Positions 8,412 to 16,286 of a stretch of 21,692 bases of DNA are shown piece by piece. Position numbers and translations under genes: made by a program. The notes beneath the pieces were generated by a model. That model did no database searches and was not told where the DNA came from. It worked only from the letters and a program-made list of their open reading frames with translations. The first letter of the stretch is position 1. Every line of letters starts with the position of its first letter. The stretch is from a virus: positions 1-21,692 of IMG/VR virus record IMGVR_UViG_3300027969_000462; one strand, given 5' to 3'.

Positions 8412-8726
8412 ATGCAAAACCCTGTTAAATTTAGAGATTCTGTAGTCCATTCTGATGGCAATGGCGGGATTGTCATTGAAACTCGTCAGGATGTAACTGG
8501 CATCATTGAGCAGAACAAAAAGGAATATAACTCCTTTGATGAACGTGCTAAATGGTCAGATGAGTTGTTTGGCAATAAGATAGCCTCAATTCCAATGACT
8601 GTGATTGATGAACTAAATAAGCAAGGAATTATGCGTGGCTTTGCTGTGCTTGATGACAAGCGTTTTAAAGCATGGCTAAACGAACGCAATAACAGAGTTT
8701 TTAGAACTCGGACAGGAGTTGTATGA
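8412..8726 (+). CDS. Conserved small phage structural-region protein
   Basis: A 104-residue protein without a firm name. It begins PVKFRDSVVHSDGNGGIVIE, continues with TRQDVTGIIEQNKKEYNSF, then a helical DELNKQGIMRGFAVLDDKRF segment and an RVFRTRTG end. This order (ETxQDV, EHNK-like, then NDxxNRxFRTR) is familiar from small proteins coded next to head-tail connector genes of many short-tailed phages. It lies between coat and adaptor genes and overlaps the adaptor by four bases (ATGA), indicating translational coupling. A virion or head-completion role is inferred from position. No Shine-Dalgarno sequence is visible before its ATG. Confidence 0.75.
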   Translation: MQNPVKFRDSVVHSDGNGGIVIETRQDVTGIIEQNKKEYNSFDERAKWSDELFGNKIASIPMTVIDELNKQGIMRGFAVLDDKRFKAWLNERNNRVFRTRTGVV

Positions 8727-9343
8727 GTTTTGCTACCTACTCTGATTTACAGACTTCAATAGCCAATTATTTGGCTCGGTCTGACCTGACTAGCGTTATC
8801 CCAGACTTCATTACTTTGGCTGAGAATCGTTTGCGTAGAGAACTGCGTATTCGTCAAATGTTAAAGTCTGTAACGACTGCAACTGTTAAGGATGACTCAA
8901 CTGTTGAGTTGCCTAGTGACTTCTTACAAGTGCGTGATTTTGTGGTGATGACAAACCCAATAACTCCACTAAGTTACTCCAGCCCTTCAGCTTTGTCTAA
9001 TGACCCCAAAGCATTGTGGGTAGGTGTTCCTAGGTCTTACACAATCTTGGCAAGCGAGTTTCAGTTATCTCCTATTCCTGATGCAGTCTATACAGTAAAA
9101 ATGTTGTACTTTGCTGCGCCAGCATATTTGTCTGCAAGTAATACAACAAACGTATTTTTAACTTCTGCACCTGATGGTTTGTTATATGGCGCATTAGTTG
9201 AAGCAGAGCCGTATCTAATGAACGATGCTCGAATCAATACATGGGGTTCTATGTACGACAGAGCAATCTCCTCACTCATCAAGTCTGACGAAGAAGGTCA
9301 GTATTCTGGTGTTCCGTTAGCAATGAAATTAACTGCAAGGTGA
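8723..9343 (+). CDS. Head-tail adaptor protein (SU10-adaptor-like)
   Basis: Probably the ring docking onto the portal and carrying the short tail. The 206-residue sequence has the features of phage adaptors of the SU10/P22 gp4 type: an N-terminal SFATYSDLQTSIANYLAR helix, the LAENRLRRELRIRQM helix near 27-43, a VELPSDFLQVRDF strand motif, a beta core with SYTILASEFQLSPIPD, and a C-terminal helical hairpin with LVEAEPYLMNDARI and WGSMYDRAISSL. AGGAG at 8714-8718 is well spaced for ATG 8723, and the start overlaps the previous stop. Its place between coat and nozzle genes agrees. Confidence 0.85.
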   Translation: MSFATYSDLQTSIANYLARSDLTSVIPDFITLAENRLRRELRIRQMLKSVTTATVKDDSTVELPSDFLQVRDFVVMTNPITPLSYSSPSALSNDPKALWVGVPRSYTILASEFQLSPIPDAVYTVKMLYFAAPAYLSASNTTNVFLTSAPDGLLYGALVEAEPYLMNDARINTWGSMYDRAISSLIKSDEEGQYSGVPLAMKLTAR

Positions 9344-9347
9344 AAAT

Positions 9348-9734
9348 ATGGCTGAAATGTCCAACTACTTAGAAAATGCTCTTATCAATGTTACGTTGAG
9401 AGCAACTAGCTACACAGCGCCAACGACTGTGTATTTGGCACTTTATACAACTGACCCAACAGATGCTGATACTGGAACTGAGTGTTCTGGTACTAGCTAT
9501 GCTCGTCAGTCTGTAACTTTTGGTGCGCCTTCTAATGGTGTTTCAACAAACTCTGCTGTGATAGATTTTCCTCAAGCTGGCGGTGCGTGGGGAACAATCA
9601 CACACATTGGGATTCGTGATGCTTTGACAGTAGGTAACCTGCTGTACCACACACCACTAGACACTTCTAAGACCATTGCAACTGGCGATGTGTTCCGTGT
9701 TGCTTCTGGTTCATTGAGCGTTACTCTAGCGTGA
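9348..9734 (+). CDS. Gp80-like beta-rich tail/virion protein
   Basis: A 128-residue protein resembling the phage Gp80 domain family: an N-terminal SNYLENALINVTLRATSY helix, then TTVYLALYTTDPTDADTGTE, SYARQSVTF, WGTITHIGIRDA and a closing FRVASGSLSVTL. The family is small, all-beta, and found in virion or tail-fibre-associated genes of many phages; its exact job is not established. AAGGTG just upstream serves ATG 9348; an in-frame ATG at 9357 is possible. It follows the adaptor by four bases and precedes the repeat protein with one base between. Confidence 0.75.
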   Translation: MAEMSNYLENALINVTLRATSYTAPTTVYLALYTTDPTDADTGTECSGTSYARQSVTFGAPSNGVSTNSAVIDFPQAGGAWGTITHIGIRDALTVGNLLYHTPLDTSKTIATGDVFRVASGSLSVTLA

Positions 9735-9735
9735 G

Positions 9736-10626
9736 ATGGCTGACTTACTGCCTCCGTGGACAATTGACTCGCTAGACAGTTTAAAGTCTAGCATTGATGA
9801 CTTAACACTCACACTCGATAGTTCACTCTACACAACTTCTGTAACCCTGTGGGATGCCTATGGGTCTGTAACTGCGTCTGCAAGCGTTACAGCAGATGGC
9901 ACGAGGATTCAGAGTGGTAGTGGGGCGGTAGATGGTACAGCGACTTTTGTGGCAGATGGCACAAGAATACAAAGCGCAAGTGCAAGCGTTACTTGTTCTG
10001 CTAGTTGTGTAGCTGATGCGACTAGAATTCAGTTTGTTTCTGGTTCTATTGATGCAAATGCTACTGTAACTGCTGACGCAATAAGAATTCAGTTAGCTAG
10101 TGGAAGTATTACTGCTAACGCTGATGTGGTGGCTGATGCTATTCGCATACAGACTGCAAGTGGTTCTATCACAGCAAATGCGGATGTAACTGCCCTTGGT
10201 GGAATCGTAGCAAATGCAGTAGCCTCAATAACTTCCAATGCGACTGTAGTTGCTGATGCTATCAGGGTACAACTAGCAAGTGGTGCAATTGATGGAAATG
10301 CAACAGTAACTGCTAATGGTGGTTTAGTTGTTGGCGCAGTTGCCAACATAGAAGCAAATGCTGATGTTATTGCTAGTGCATCTGCAATTTATGCAGGGGT
10401 AGCCTCGGTATCAGGTCTAGCTACAATTACGGCTTATGGTGTTATCTTGGGCGATAACTGGACTCCAGTACCACAAGACAATAACACTTGGACACCAGTT
10501 TCTACCGATAGCAATACTTGGACTACAGTTCCAAGTGATTCAAACACATGGACTCCAGTATCAGCTAACGATAATACATGGACAATTCAGACGCAAGGAA
10601 GTAATACATGGCTACGACAAAACTAA
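9736..10626 (+). CDS. Repeat-built virion protein (20-residue and 10-residue repeats)
   Basis: Function unknown; position between the Gp80-like gene and the nozzle suggests a tail or decoration component. The 296 residues have three parts. An N-terminal segment (13-32) is LDSLKSSIDDLTLTLDSSLY, and a related segment occurs in the nozzle protein. Residues 51-240 hold about nine and a half in-register 20-residue units of the kind VTADAIRIQLASGSITANAD. Residues 241-296 hold five and a half 10-residue units of the kind TWTPVSTDSN. The alternating small and hydrophobic residues suggest a beta-solenoid or stacked beta-roll. No signal peptide or membrane segment. The last codons overlap the next gene by 19 bases, and the next start codon lies inside the last repeat unit. 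Confidence 0.75.
   Translation: MADLLPPWTIDSLDSLKSSIDDLTLTLDSSLYTTSVTLWDAYGSVTASASVTADGTRIQSGSGAVDGTATFVADGTRIQSASASVTCSASCVADATRIQFVSGSIDANATVTADAIRIQLASGSITANADVVADAIRIQTASGSITANADVTALGGIVANAVASITSNATVVADAIRVQLASGAIDGNATVTANGGLVVGAVANIEANADVIASASAIYAGVASVSGLATITAYGVILGDNWTPVPQDNNTWTPVSTDSNTWTTVPSDSNTWTPVSANDNTWTIQTQGSNTWLRQN
9886..10455 (+). repeat. 60-bp (20-codon) tandem repeats
   Basis: About nine and a half consecutive units encode 20-residue repeats with no insertion or deletion, roughly VxADAIRIQxASGSITANAD. The central units, residues 111-130 and 131-150, are the most alike; units at 151-170 and 191-210 have a TALGGIV or TANGGLV variant. Constant length despite diverged sequence implies structural constraint. 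Confidence 0.9.
10456..10623 (+). repeat. 30-bp (10-codon) tandem repeats
   Basis: Five full units plus a partial one encode NWTPVPQDNN-like decapeptides: the conserved core is N-T-W-T with a variable VxxDS linker. The unit is exactly half the length of the preceding repeat. Later units use AAT-ACA-TGG or AAC-ACA-TGG for NTW, creating an out-of-frame ATG. Confidence 0.9.
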
Positions 10627-12047
10627 CTTTTGGTGAGTGGATGCCTGACCAACCTAGCGTGTCAGGTGCTTTGACTGATGCTAAGAACGTGGTTTCTCAA
10701 GCTATTGGTTATGGCCCATTTCCTACTCCTGTAACCTTCTCCACAAGTAATGCTGCTGAAAACTTAACTTCTTTGTATGCTGCCAAAAAGCCTAATGGTG
10801 ATACTGAACTATTTGCTGCTGGCGCATCTAAGATTTATACAGTTACTGGAGTAGGTGCTATTACTCAAGTTAAAACAGGAATGACAACTGGTGCTAACGA
10901 CAGAGTTCGTTTTACTCAGTTTGGTAAGACTGTAATCACTACAAATAATGCTGATAAGTTACAAGCATGGACATTAGGAACTTCTACATCATTTGCTGAT
11001 TTGTCAGCTACTGCGCCCATTGCTAAGTTCATTACTGTGGTGCGTGACTTTGTTGTTTGTGCAAATACGCTAGAAACTACACAACAACAGTATCGTGTTC
11101 GTTGGTCAGCATTAAATAACGAAACAGATTGGACTGAGGATGTAACCACTCAATCAGACTATCAAGATATTCCTGATGGTGGACAGATTGTAGGAATCCG
11201 TGGTGGTGAGTTTGGTCTTGTCTTTTTAGAGCGAGCCATTCACCGAATGACCTATGTAGGTACTCCGTTTATATTCCAGTTTGACAATATCTCTCGTAAC
11301 AAGGGATGTATGGTTTCTGGTTCAATTGCTCAGTACCAAGGCATTACATTCTTCTTGTCAGACGATGGTTTCTATATGTGTGATGGACAAAACGTCACGA
11401 CAATTGGTGCAGAAAAAGTAGATAGATTCTTTTTACAAGACGCTTCAGAATCTGATTACGGAACTATGTCTGCTGCGGTTGACCCAATTCGTAAACTTGT
11501 AATCTGGAATTACAAATCTGTTAATGGAACTCGCAATCTGTTAATTTATAACTTTAAGACTCAAAAATGGACTTATGGTGATGCGGGTACTGATTTCTTG
11601 TCTGAAGCCTCTACAGCAACTGTAACGCTTGAGCAATTGGACAGTCTTTCTGCTTCTATTGATGCCTTAACCACAAGTTTAGATTCGCCTTTATATATTG
11701 GTGGTAAGTATTTCTTAGGCGGTACTTTAGCTACTAGAGTGATGAGTTTTACAGGTGTTAACCAAACAGCCGTAATTTCTACTGGCGACTTAGACATTGG
11801 TGCTAACTCAGTAGTAACCCTAGCTAGACCTATTGTTGACAATGGCTCTGCGACTGTGGCGATTGCCTCTCGTACCCTTTTAAACCAAGGCGTAAGTTTT
11901 AATACTGCGGTGGCGGCTAGTACAGAAAATAGGGTATCGCTTAGAAGCGCAGGTAGGTATCACAGACTAAAAGTGACCCCTACAGGTGCTAACTGGAATA
12001 ACGCTATCTCTGTGGATGTGGATGTAACTCCACAAGGGGTTCGCTGA
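10608..12047 (+). CDS. Tail nozzle / stabilisation protein, probably beta-propeller
   Basis: Probably the tail tip or nozzle of the short tail (role comparable to P22 gp10 or T7 gp12). A 479-residue beta-rich protein without membrane segments. Recognisable stretches: FGEWMPDQPSVSG near the start, blade-like NGDTELFAAGASKIYTV, RVRFTQFGKTVITTNNADKL, RDFVVCANT, RVRWSALNNETDW, a central GEFGLVFLERAIHRMTYVG, then FLSDDGFYMCDGQNVTTIG and DPIRKLVIWNYKS. Residues 344-363, LDSLSASIDALTTSLDSPLY, are a linker seen in similar proteins. AAGGAAG at 10595-10601 serves ATG 10608, inside the preceding gene. It overlaps the next gene by one base (TGATG). Confidence 0.8.
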   Translation: MATTKLTFGEWMPDQPSVSGALTDAKNVVSQAIGYGPFPTPVTFSTSNAAENLTSLYAAKKPNGDTELFAAGASKIYTVTGVGAITQVKTGMTTGANDRVRFTQFGKTVITTNNADKLQAWTLGTSTSFADLSATAPIAKFITVVRDFVVCANTLETTQQQYRVRWSALNNETDWTEDVTTQSDYQDIPDGGQIVGIRGGEFGLVFLERAIHRMTYVGTPFIFQFDNISRNKGCMVSGSIAQYQGITFFLSDDGFYMCDGQNVTTIGAEKVDRFFLQDASESDYGTMSAAVDPIRKLVIWNYKSVNGTRNLLIYNFKTQKWTYGDAGTDFLSEASTATVTLEQLDSLSASIDALTTSLDSPLYIGGKYFLGGTLATRVMSFTGVNQTAVISTGDLDIGANSVVTLARPIVDNGSATVAIASRTLLNQGVSFNTAVAASTENRVSLRSAGRYHRLKVTPTGANWNNAISVDVDVTPQGVR

Positions 12048-12355
12048 TGTTTAGAAGCCTACCTGCTTTTGGTGGTGACCAGAGGGTTGTGGCTGAAGTC
12101 GTCCGTAATATCATGGACGGAAAGACCAATAACACAGGCTCAATTACTTTAGCTGTTGGTGCGGCAGTTACTACCACTTTGACAGACAGGAGGATAGGCC
12201 CAGACAGCGTGATTGTTTTTGTCCCTGCTTCTGCTGCGGCTAATGCGGATGCCACAAGAGTATACGCAAGCGCACAAGGACAGGGAACAGCAACAGTAAA
12301 CCATGCGGCCAATGTTACTGCCAATAAGACGTATAGATATGCAATTATTGGTTGA
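12047..12355 (+). CDS. Small beta-rich phage protein after nozzle
   Basis: A 102-residue protein of a type often found after nozzle genes but with no firm function. It starts MFRSLPAFGGDQRVVAEVVR, then has NNTGSITLAVGAAVTTTLTD, a DSVIVFVPASAAANADA strand, and ends with NVTANKTYRYAIIG. The alternating hydrophobic pattern and Thr/Ala content suggest an all-beta fold similar to small tail or decoration proteins. Its ATG shares a base with the nozzle stop (TGATG), and AAGGGG lies just upstream. It closes this transcription block: a candidate promoter overlaps and follows its last codons. Confidence 0.7.
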   Translation: MFRSLPAFGGDQRVVAEVVRNIMDGKTNNTGSITLAVGAAVTTTLTDRRIGPDSVIVFVPASAAANADATRVYASAQGQGTATVNHAANVTANKTYRYAIIG

Positions 12356-12376
12356 TTTTAATAATTTATGTATAAT
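12348..12376 (+). promoter_or_regulatory. Probable promoter for the internal-protein genes
   Basis: A perfect TATAAT at 12371-12376 stands in an AT-rich tract, with TTGGTT at 12348-12353 giving a 17-base spacer (TTGATT at 12352 would leave only 13). The -35 match is poor. Expected start of transcription is about 12383, some 40 bases before the ATG at 12425. Position at the only sizeable gap between nozzle and ejection genes supports it. Confidence 0.5.
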
Positions 12377-12378
12377 GT

Positions 12379-12408
12379 ATTCCGTGGATGACCCATCTCG
12401 GAATCCGA
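12379..12408 (+). promoter_or_regulatory. Inverted repeats at the expected transcription start
   Basis: ATTCCG (12379-12384) and CGGAAT (12399-12404) form an inverted repeat around an inner TGG/CCA pair, and TCGGAATCCGA at 12398-12408 is itself an 11-base palindrome. The arrangement could be an operator or, in read-through messenger, a hairpin. No T-run follows. Confidence 0.4.
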
Positions 12409-12424
12409 AACTCTAGGAGTAAAG

Positions 12425-13321
12425 ATGGCTACTACCACTACGTCACAAATTGACCCAACAATCCAACCATATTTAGGTTATGGATTGCAACAGGCTCAAC
12501 GTCTGTATCAAAGCGGTGGCCCACAGTATTATGGTGGCCCAACCTTTGTTAGCCCTACAACTACCACTCAAACAGGATTACAGGCTTTAGAGGCTCGTGC
12601 TTCTTTGGGTAACCCACTACTACAGTCTGCACAGAATCAGTTGCAGAACACAGTTTCTGGTGGCTTCTTGGGTGGTAATCCATTCTTTCAAGGTGCGTTT
12701 CAACCTGCTGCACAAGCGGCAGAGACTCAGTTTAAAACAACTTTAGGTGATATTGCATCTAAGTCTAGCCTAGCAGGGCGTTATGGCTCTGGTGCTATGG
12801 GTTCTTTGCAAGATAGAGCTACTGGTCAGTTTGGTCAGAATTTAGCTAATACGGCTGGACAGTTGGCTTATCAGAACTATGCTGATGAAAGAGCAAGACA
12901 GCAAGCGGCTACGATGGCTGCGCCTCAAATGGCTTCTGCTGATTACCAAGACATTCAAAATATGTTGCAAGCTGGTCAAATCCGTGAAGGTTACCAAGGT
13001 CAGCAAATGCAAGGTGACATTGCTAAGTTTAACTTCTTGCAAAACCAACCACAACAGAACTTACAGAACTATCTATCGTTGGTATATGGCAATCCATTAG
13101 GCCGAGTAGCTTCTTCTACAACTAGCGGTGCTGCTGATACATCTACATTGCAAAATGCTTTAGGTTTGGCTGCTGTTGGCGGTGGACTGTATAAGAATTT
13201 AGGTGGCTCTACAGGTATTAGCAACTTGTGGAATAGTGGTGCTAACTGGCTAACAGGTGGTTCTAATATGGGGACTATTGATGCTAGTTATCCTGCCCTT
13301 GGCTCTAACTGGTGGGATTAA
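12425..13321 (+). CDS. Probable internal virion / DNA-ejection protein A
   Basis: A 298-residue Gln/Ala/Gly-rich protein, the first of three of similar style. The N-terminal third has LGYGLQQAQRLYQSG, YYGGPTFVSP and GLQALEARASLGNPLLQSA; the middle is long amphipathic helix with AETQFKTTLGDIASKS and YADERARQQAATMAAP; the C-terminal part is Gly-rich with LGLAAVGGGLYKNLGG and an aromatic end SNWWD. Such composition is usual for podoviral proteins ejected into the cell. AGGAG at 12415-12419 gives one of the best ribosome sites in the window, consistent with high expression. The next gene begins three bases after the stop. Tail-needle or other tail function is not excluded. Confidence 0.65.
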   Translation: MATTTTSQIDPTIQPYLGYGLQQAQRLYQSGGPQYYGGPTFVSPTTTTQTGLQALEARASLGNPLLQSAQNQLQNTVSGGFLGGNPFFQGAFQPAAQAAETQFKTTLGDIASKSSLAGRYGSGAMGSLQDRATGQFGQNLANTAGQLAYQNYADERARQQAATMAAPQMASADYQDIQNMLQAGQIREGYQGQQMQGDIAKFNFLQNQPQQNLQNYLSLVYGNPLGRVASSTTSGAADTSTLQNALGLAAVGGGLYKNLGGSTGISNLWNSGANWLTGGSNMGTIDASYPALGSNWWD

Positions 13322-13324
13322 AAC

Positions 13325-14647
13325 ATGGCTGGACTATTAGACATTTTTGGTACTAGCGGTGCAGACACAATGGGTCTGCTTGGTATGTCACCTGCTGACA
13401 TTCAAAGCAATCGTGATGATGCACAAGCACAAGCACTCTACGCACTAGCTGGCAGATTATTTGCAGGTGGTAACACAGGACAGTCTATTGCTGAAGGTTT
13501 GCAAGCTGGTCAGAAAGCCTACAAAGGCGGTATGCAGAATGTTTTGCAAGAACAACTACAGAATGTTCAATTGCAAGACATGATTCGTAAGCGTAAGTTA
13601 GAGCAACAAGCATTGGCTGAACAACAACGTATTCAAGGTGTTATCCAAGGTGCTGTAACCAAACCTCAAGAGATGTATGGTGAGGACATGATGGGTCAGC
13701 AAGTTGGTCAAGGAATGACTGCTGGTGGCTTTGATTTGCAACGAGCGATTCCTCAATTGATGTCTTCACCAGAAGGACGCAAAGCCTTGAATGAGTTGAT
13801 TGCTTCTCAGAAAGCAATGACAGGTGAAACATTGAAACTTGGTAAAAATGAACAACTTGTCAGGATAAACCCAATAACTCAAGCGTTTGAAGTTGTTGCT
13901 GGTGGTCAGAAACCTGCACAAATTGCAGAAAACCCATTTGATATTTTTTCTAATGACCCCAATGTTCCTCCTGCTTTGAGGGCAACTGCACAAAGATATA
14001 GCAAGAGCTATGCAACTGGTGCTATTGACGATGAAACTGCTGACAAGCGTTTTGCAGAATTGTCAAATAGGATTCAATCGTCTGAGCAATTTAAATTAGC
14101 ACAAGCGCAAACCAAAGCAATATCAGAAGGAAGTCAAGCAACAAGCAGAATGTTGGCTGAATTTAATATTGGTCAGAAACAAGAAAAAGCACAAGAAAAA
14201 GCTGATACCAAAACTCAGGCTAAACAGCAACTGTCTGACATTGTTGGTCAACTAAAAACAAGTTATGACACACTTCTTGAAGGTGGTGGCATTACAAGTA
14301 CGGGTGCTGGTGGTCGTGAAAATCTTGGTGCAAAGATGGGTACTTCACCAGTTGGTCAATTTATGGGTAGTGCGCTTGGAACTAAAAACCAAGAACAACG
14401 TCAAGTAATTGAACAAACTAGACCTTTGTTATTGAACTTAATTAAAGAAGCAACTGGAATGTCTGCGTCACAAATGAATTCAAATGCTGAAATGCAAATG
14501 TATTTAAAGGCTGCTACAGACCCCAAACTTAGCTATGAGGCTAACGTAACTGCTTTGCAAAACTTAGACAAAACATTTGGCCTTGGTCTTTTGAAGGATA
14601 TTACTCCTCCTAAAAAGAAGCAACAAGCAACATCTAGTGGGTGGTAA
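13325..14647 (+). CDS. Probable internal virion / DNA-ejection protein B
   Basis: A 440-residue, largely helical protein. The start GLLDIFGTSGADTMGLLGMS is followed by QALYALAGRLFAGGNTGQSI and a Gln-rich coiled coil at about 70-108 (QNVLQEQLQNVQLQDMIRKR). A central region has AATAQRYSKSY-like helix around RATAQRYSKSYATGAIDDET, another Lys/Gln-rich helix at 280-305, and a conserved-looking EQTRPLLLNLIKEATGMSAS toward the end. No enzyme motif is seen. Composition, length and place between ejection-type genes and the fibre suggest a protein stored in the head and ejected with the DNA. Stop codon lies just before the next gene's start. Confidence 0.65.
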   Translation: MAGLLDIFGTSGADTMGLLGMSPADIQSNRDDAQAQALYALAGRLFAGGNTGQSIAEGLQAGQKAYKGGMQNVLQEQLQNVQLQDMIRKRKLEQQALAEQQRIQGVIQGAVTKPQEMYGEDMMGQQVGQGMTAGGFDLQRAIPQLMSSPEGRKALNELIASQKAMTGETLKLGKNEQLVRINPITQAFEVVAGGQKPAQIAENPFDIFSNDPNVPPALRATAQRYSKSYATGAIDDETADKRFAELSNRIQSSEQFKLAQAQTKAISEGSQATSRMLAEFNIGQKQEKAQEKADTKTQAKQQLSDIVGQLKTSYDTLLEGGGITSTGAGGRENLGAKMGTSPVGQFMGSALGTKNQEQRQVIEQTRPLLLNLIKEATGMSASQMNSNAEMQMYLKAATDPKLSYEANVTALQNLDKTFGLGLLKDITPPKKKQQATSSGW

Positions 14648-14649
14648 AC

Positions 14650-16278
14650 ATGGCTGATATTACAGTAACCTTTAATGATGGTACTTCTCATGTTTATAGA
14701 AATGCCCCAGAAAGTCTTACTAAAGACGATGTAATTTCTCGCATTGCTAAAGACTTTTCTGGTAAGCAGATTACTTCTCTTGATAGAGTTGCTGGTGGAC
14801 AAAAGTTATCTGGTGAAGAAGTTTTAACAGGTGCTGTTACAAACTTTCCTAGTTCTGTTGGCTCAATGCTTGGCGATATATACCAAGCTGTTACAAGTCC
14901 TATTCAAACAACTAAGGCTGTTTTAGACCTTGGTGCTGGCATATTGCAAAACGCATTACCAGAGCGACTTGTGCAAGCAGTAGGTGAAGACAAAGCAAGC
15001 CGTGACTTAGCTTCTAAAGTTGGTCAGCACTATGTAGAGCGTTATGGTAGCGTAGAAGGTGCTAAACGAGCATTGGCTACTGACCCTGCTGGAGTTATGG
15101 CAGACCTATCTACTGTTCTTACAGGCGGTGCTATGTTGCCTACAAGGGCTGCACCTGCATTGGCTACTGCTGCTCGTGCTGTTGACCCATTGATGTTAGC
15201 GGCTCGTGCTACTGGTAAAGCCGTAGATATTACTGGCTCTGTTGCAAAACCATTATTGGGTATGCAAACAGGCGCAGGTACAGAAGCTATTGGTCAAGCA
15301 TATAAAGCTGGAAAAGTAGGCGGTGAAACTTCTGAAATGTTTAAAGCAAATATGCGTGGAGAAGTTCCACAAATTGAAGTTTTAGATGCGGCTAAACAAA
15401 ACTTGTCAGCTATGGCTGAACAACGTCAGACTGCTTATCGTACAGAAATGGCAAATATTAGCAAAGATAAATCTGTTTTATCTTTTGATGGAATTGATAA
15501 AGCCATTGACAATGCTATGAACAAAGTTACTTATAAAGGTCAAATTGTTAATGAAGAAGCATTTGACAAAGTAGTTAAAGCAAAAGCAGAAATTGATGCT
15601 TGGAAGCAACTAGACCCTGCTGAGTTTCACACTCCAGAAGGTCTTGATAAGTTAAAACAAAAAGTTGGCTCTGTTCTTGAGAAAATTCCTTTTGAGCAAA
15701 AAACATCATTGACTGCTGTTAATGAGGTTTATAACGGCATTAAAAACGAGATTAAAAAACAAGCACCTACATACGCAAAAACAATGCAAGCGTATTCTGA
15801 GGCTACAGATTTAATTCGTGAAATTGAAAGAACATTGTCGCAAGGTAAAAATGCTTCTGTAGATACGCAAATGCGTAAATTACAGTCAATTATGCGTAAC
15901 AATGTAAATACAAACTTTGGTCAGCGTTTAAGTTTGGCTCAACAATTAGAACAAGCTGGTGGTAAACAAATGCTTCCAGCTTTGGCTGGTCAAGCATTAA
16001 ATACATATACGCCTCGTGGACTACAAGGTGCATCGTCAATTCCTACTTCTTTAATGGCTGGTAGTTTATTTGGTAATGTTGCTGTTCCGTTATCATTGGC
16101 TACTTCATCTCCTCGTTTGATGGGTGAAGCGGCTTATGGCGCAGGTCGTGTCGCTAAAGGCTTGCTTGACGTACAGAACAGGATGCCAAACATAGACTAT
16201 CCAACAATGTTTAACTTGCTTTATCAAGCTGAACAACCTAGAAAAATTGACCTAACTGGAATGGCTAACCCCGACTAA
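14650..16278 (+). CDS. Probable internal virion / DNA-ejection protein C
   Basis: A 542-residue protein from ATG 14650; the in-frame GTG at 14641 overlaps the previous stop and is less likely. The N-terminal domain, [20 protein letters not shown] then [14 protein letters not shown], is a small module I recognise from the front of several phage internal proteins, some of which continue into a lytic transglycosylase; here no such catalytic motif follows. The rest is helical with Ala-rich segments near 150-195 and Lys/Gln-rich coiled coil at 250-420. A hydrophobic Gly/Ala/Ser stretch near 465-510 ([16 protein letters not shown]) could insert into a membrane during ejection. Function is inferred from composition and context. 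Confidence 0.65.
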   Translation: MADITVTFNDGTSHVYRNAPESLTKDDVISRIAKDFSGKQITSLDRVAGGQKLSGEEVLTGAVTNFPSSVGSMLGDIYQAVTSPIQTTKAVLDLGAGILQNALPERLVQAVGEDKASRDLASKVGQHYVERYGSVEGAKRALATDPAGVMADLSTVLTGGAMLPTRAAPALATAARAVDPLMLAARATGKAVDITGSVAKPLLGMQTGAGTEAIGQAYKAGKVGGETSEMFKANMRGEVPQIEVLDAAKQNLSAMAEQRQTAYRTEMANISKDKSVLSFDGIDKAIDNAMNKVTYKGQIVNEEAFDKVVKAKAEIDAWKQLDPAEFHTPEGLDKLKQKVGSVLEKIPFEQKTSLTAVNEVYNGIKNEIKKQAPTYAKTMQAYSEATDLIREIERTLSQGKNASVDTQMRKLQSIMRNNVNTNFGQRLSLAQQLEQAGGKQMLPALAGQALNTYTPRGLQGASSIPTSLMAGSLFGNVAVPLSLATSSPRLMGEAAYGAGRVAKGLLDVQNRMPNIDYPTMFNLLYQAEQPRKIDLTGMANPD

Positions 16279-16286
16279 GGACTGAT

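Noticed and set aside
10089-10349. Antisense open frame under the 20-residue repeats
   Set aside because: Shadow of the repeats: Ala/Thr/Ile-rich with the same 20-residue periodicity and no independent start signal.
12368-12391. Seven-codon leader peptide ATG-TAT...TGA before the first ejection gene
   Set aside because: It begins upstream of the predicted transcription start, has no ribosome site, and no attenuator hairpin with T-run follows.
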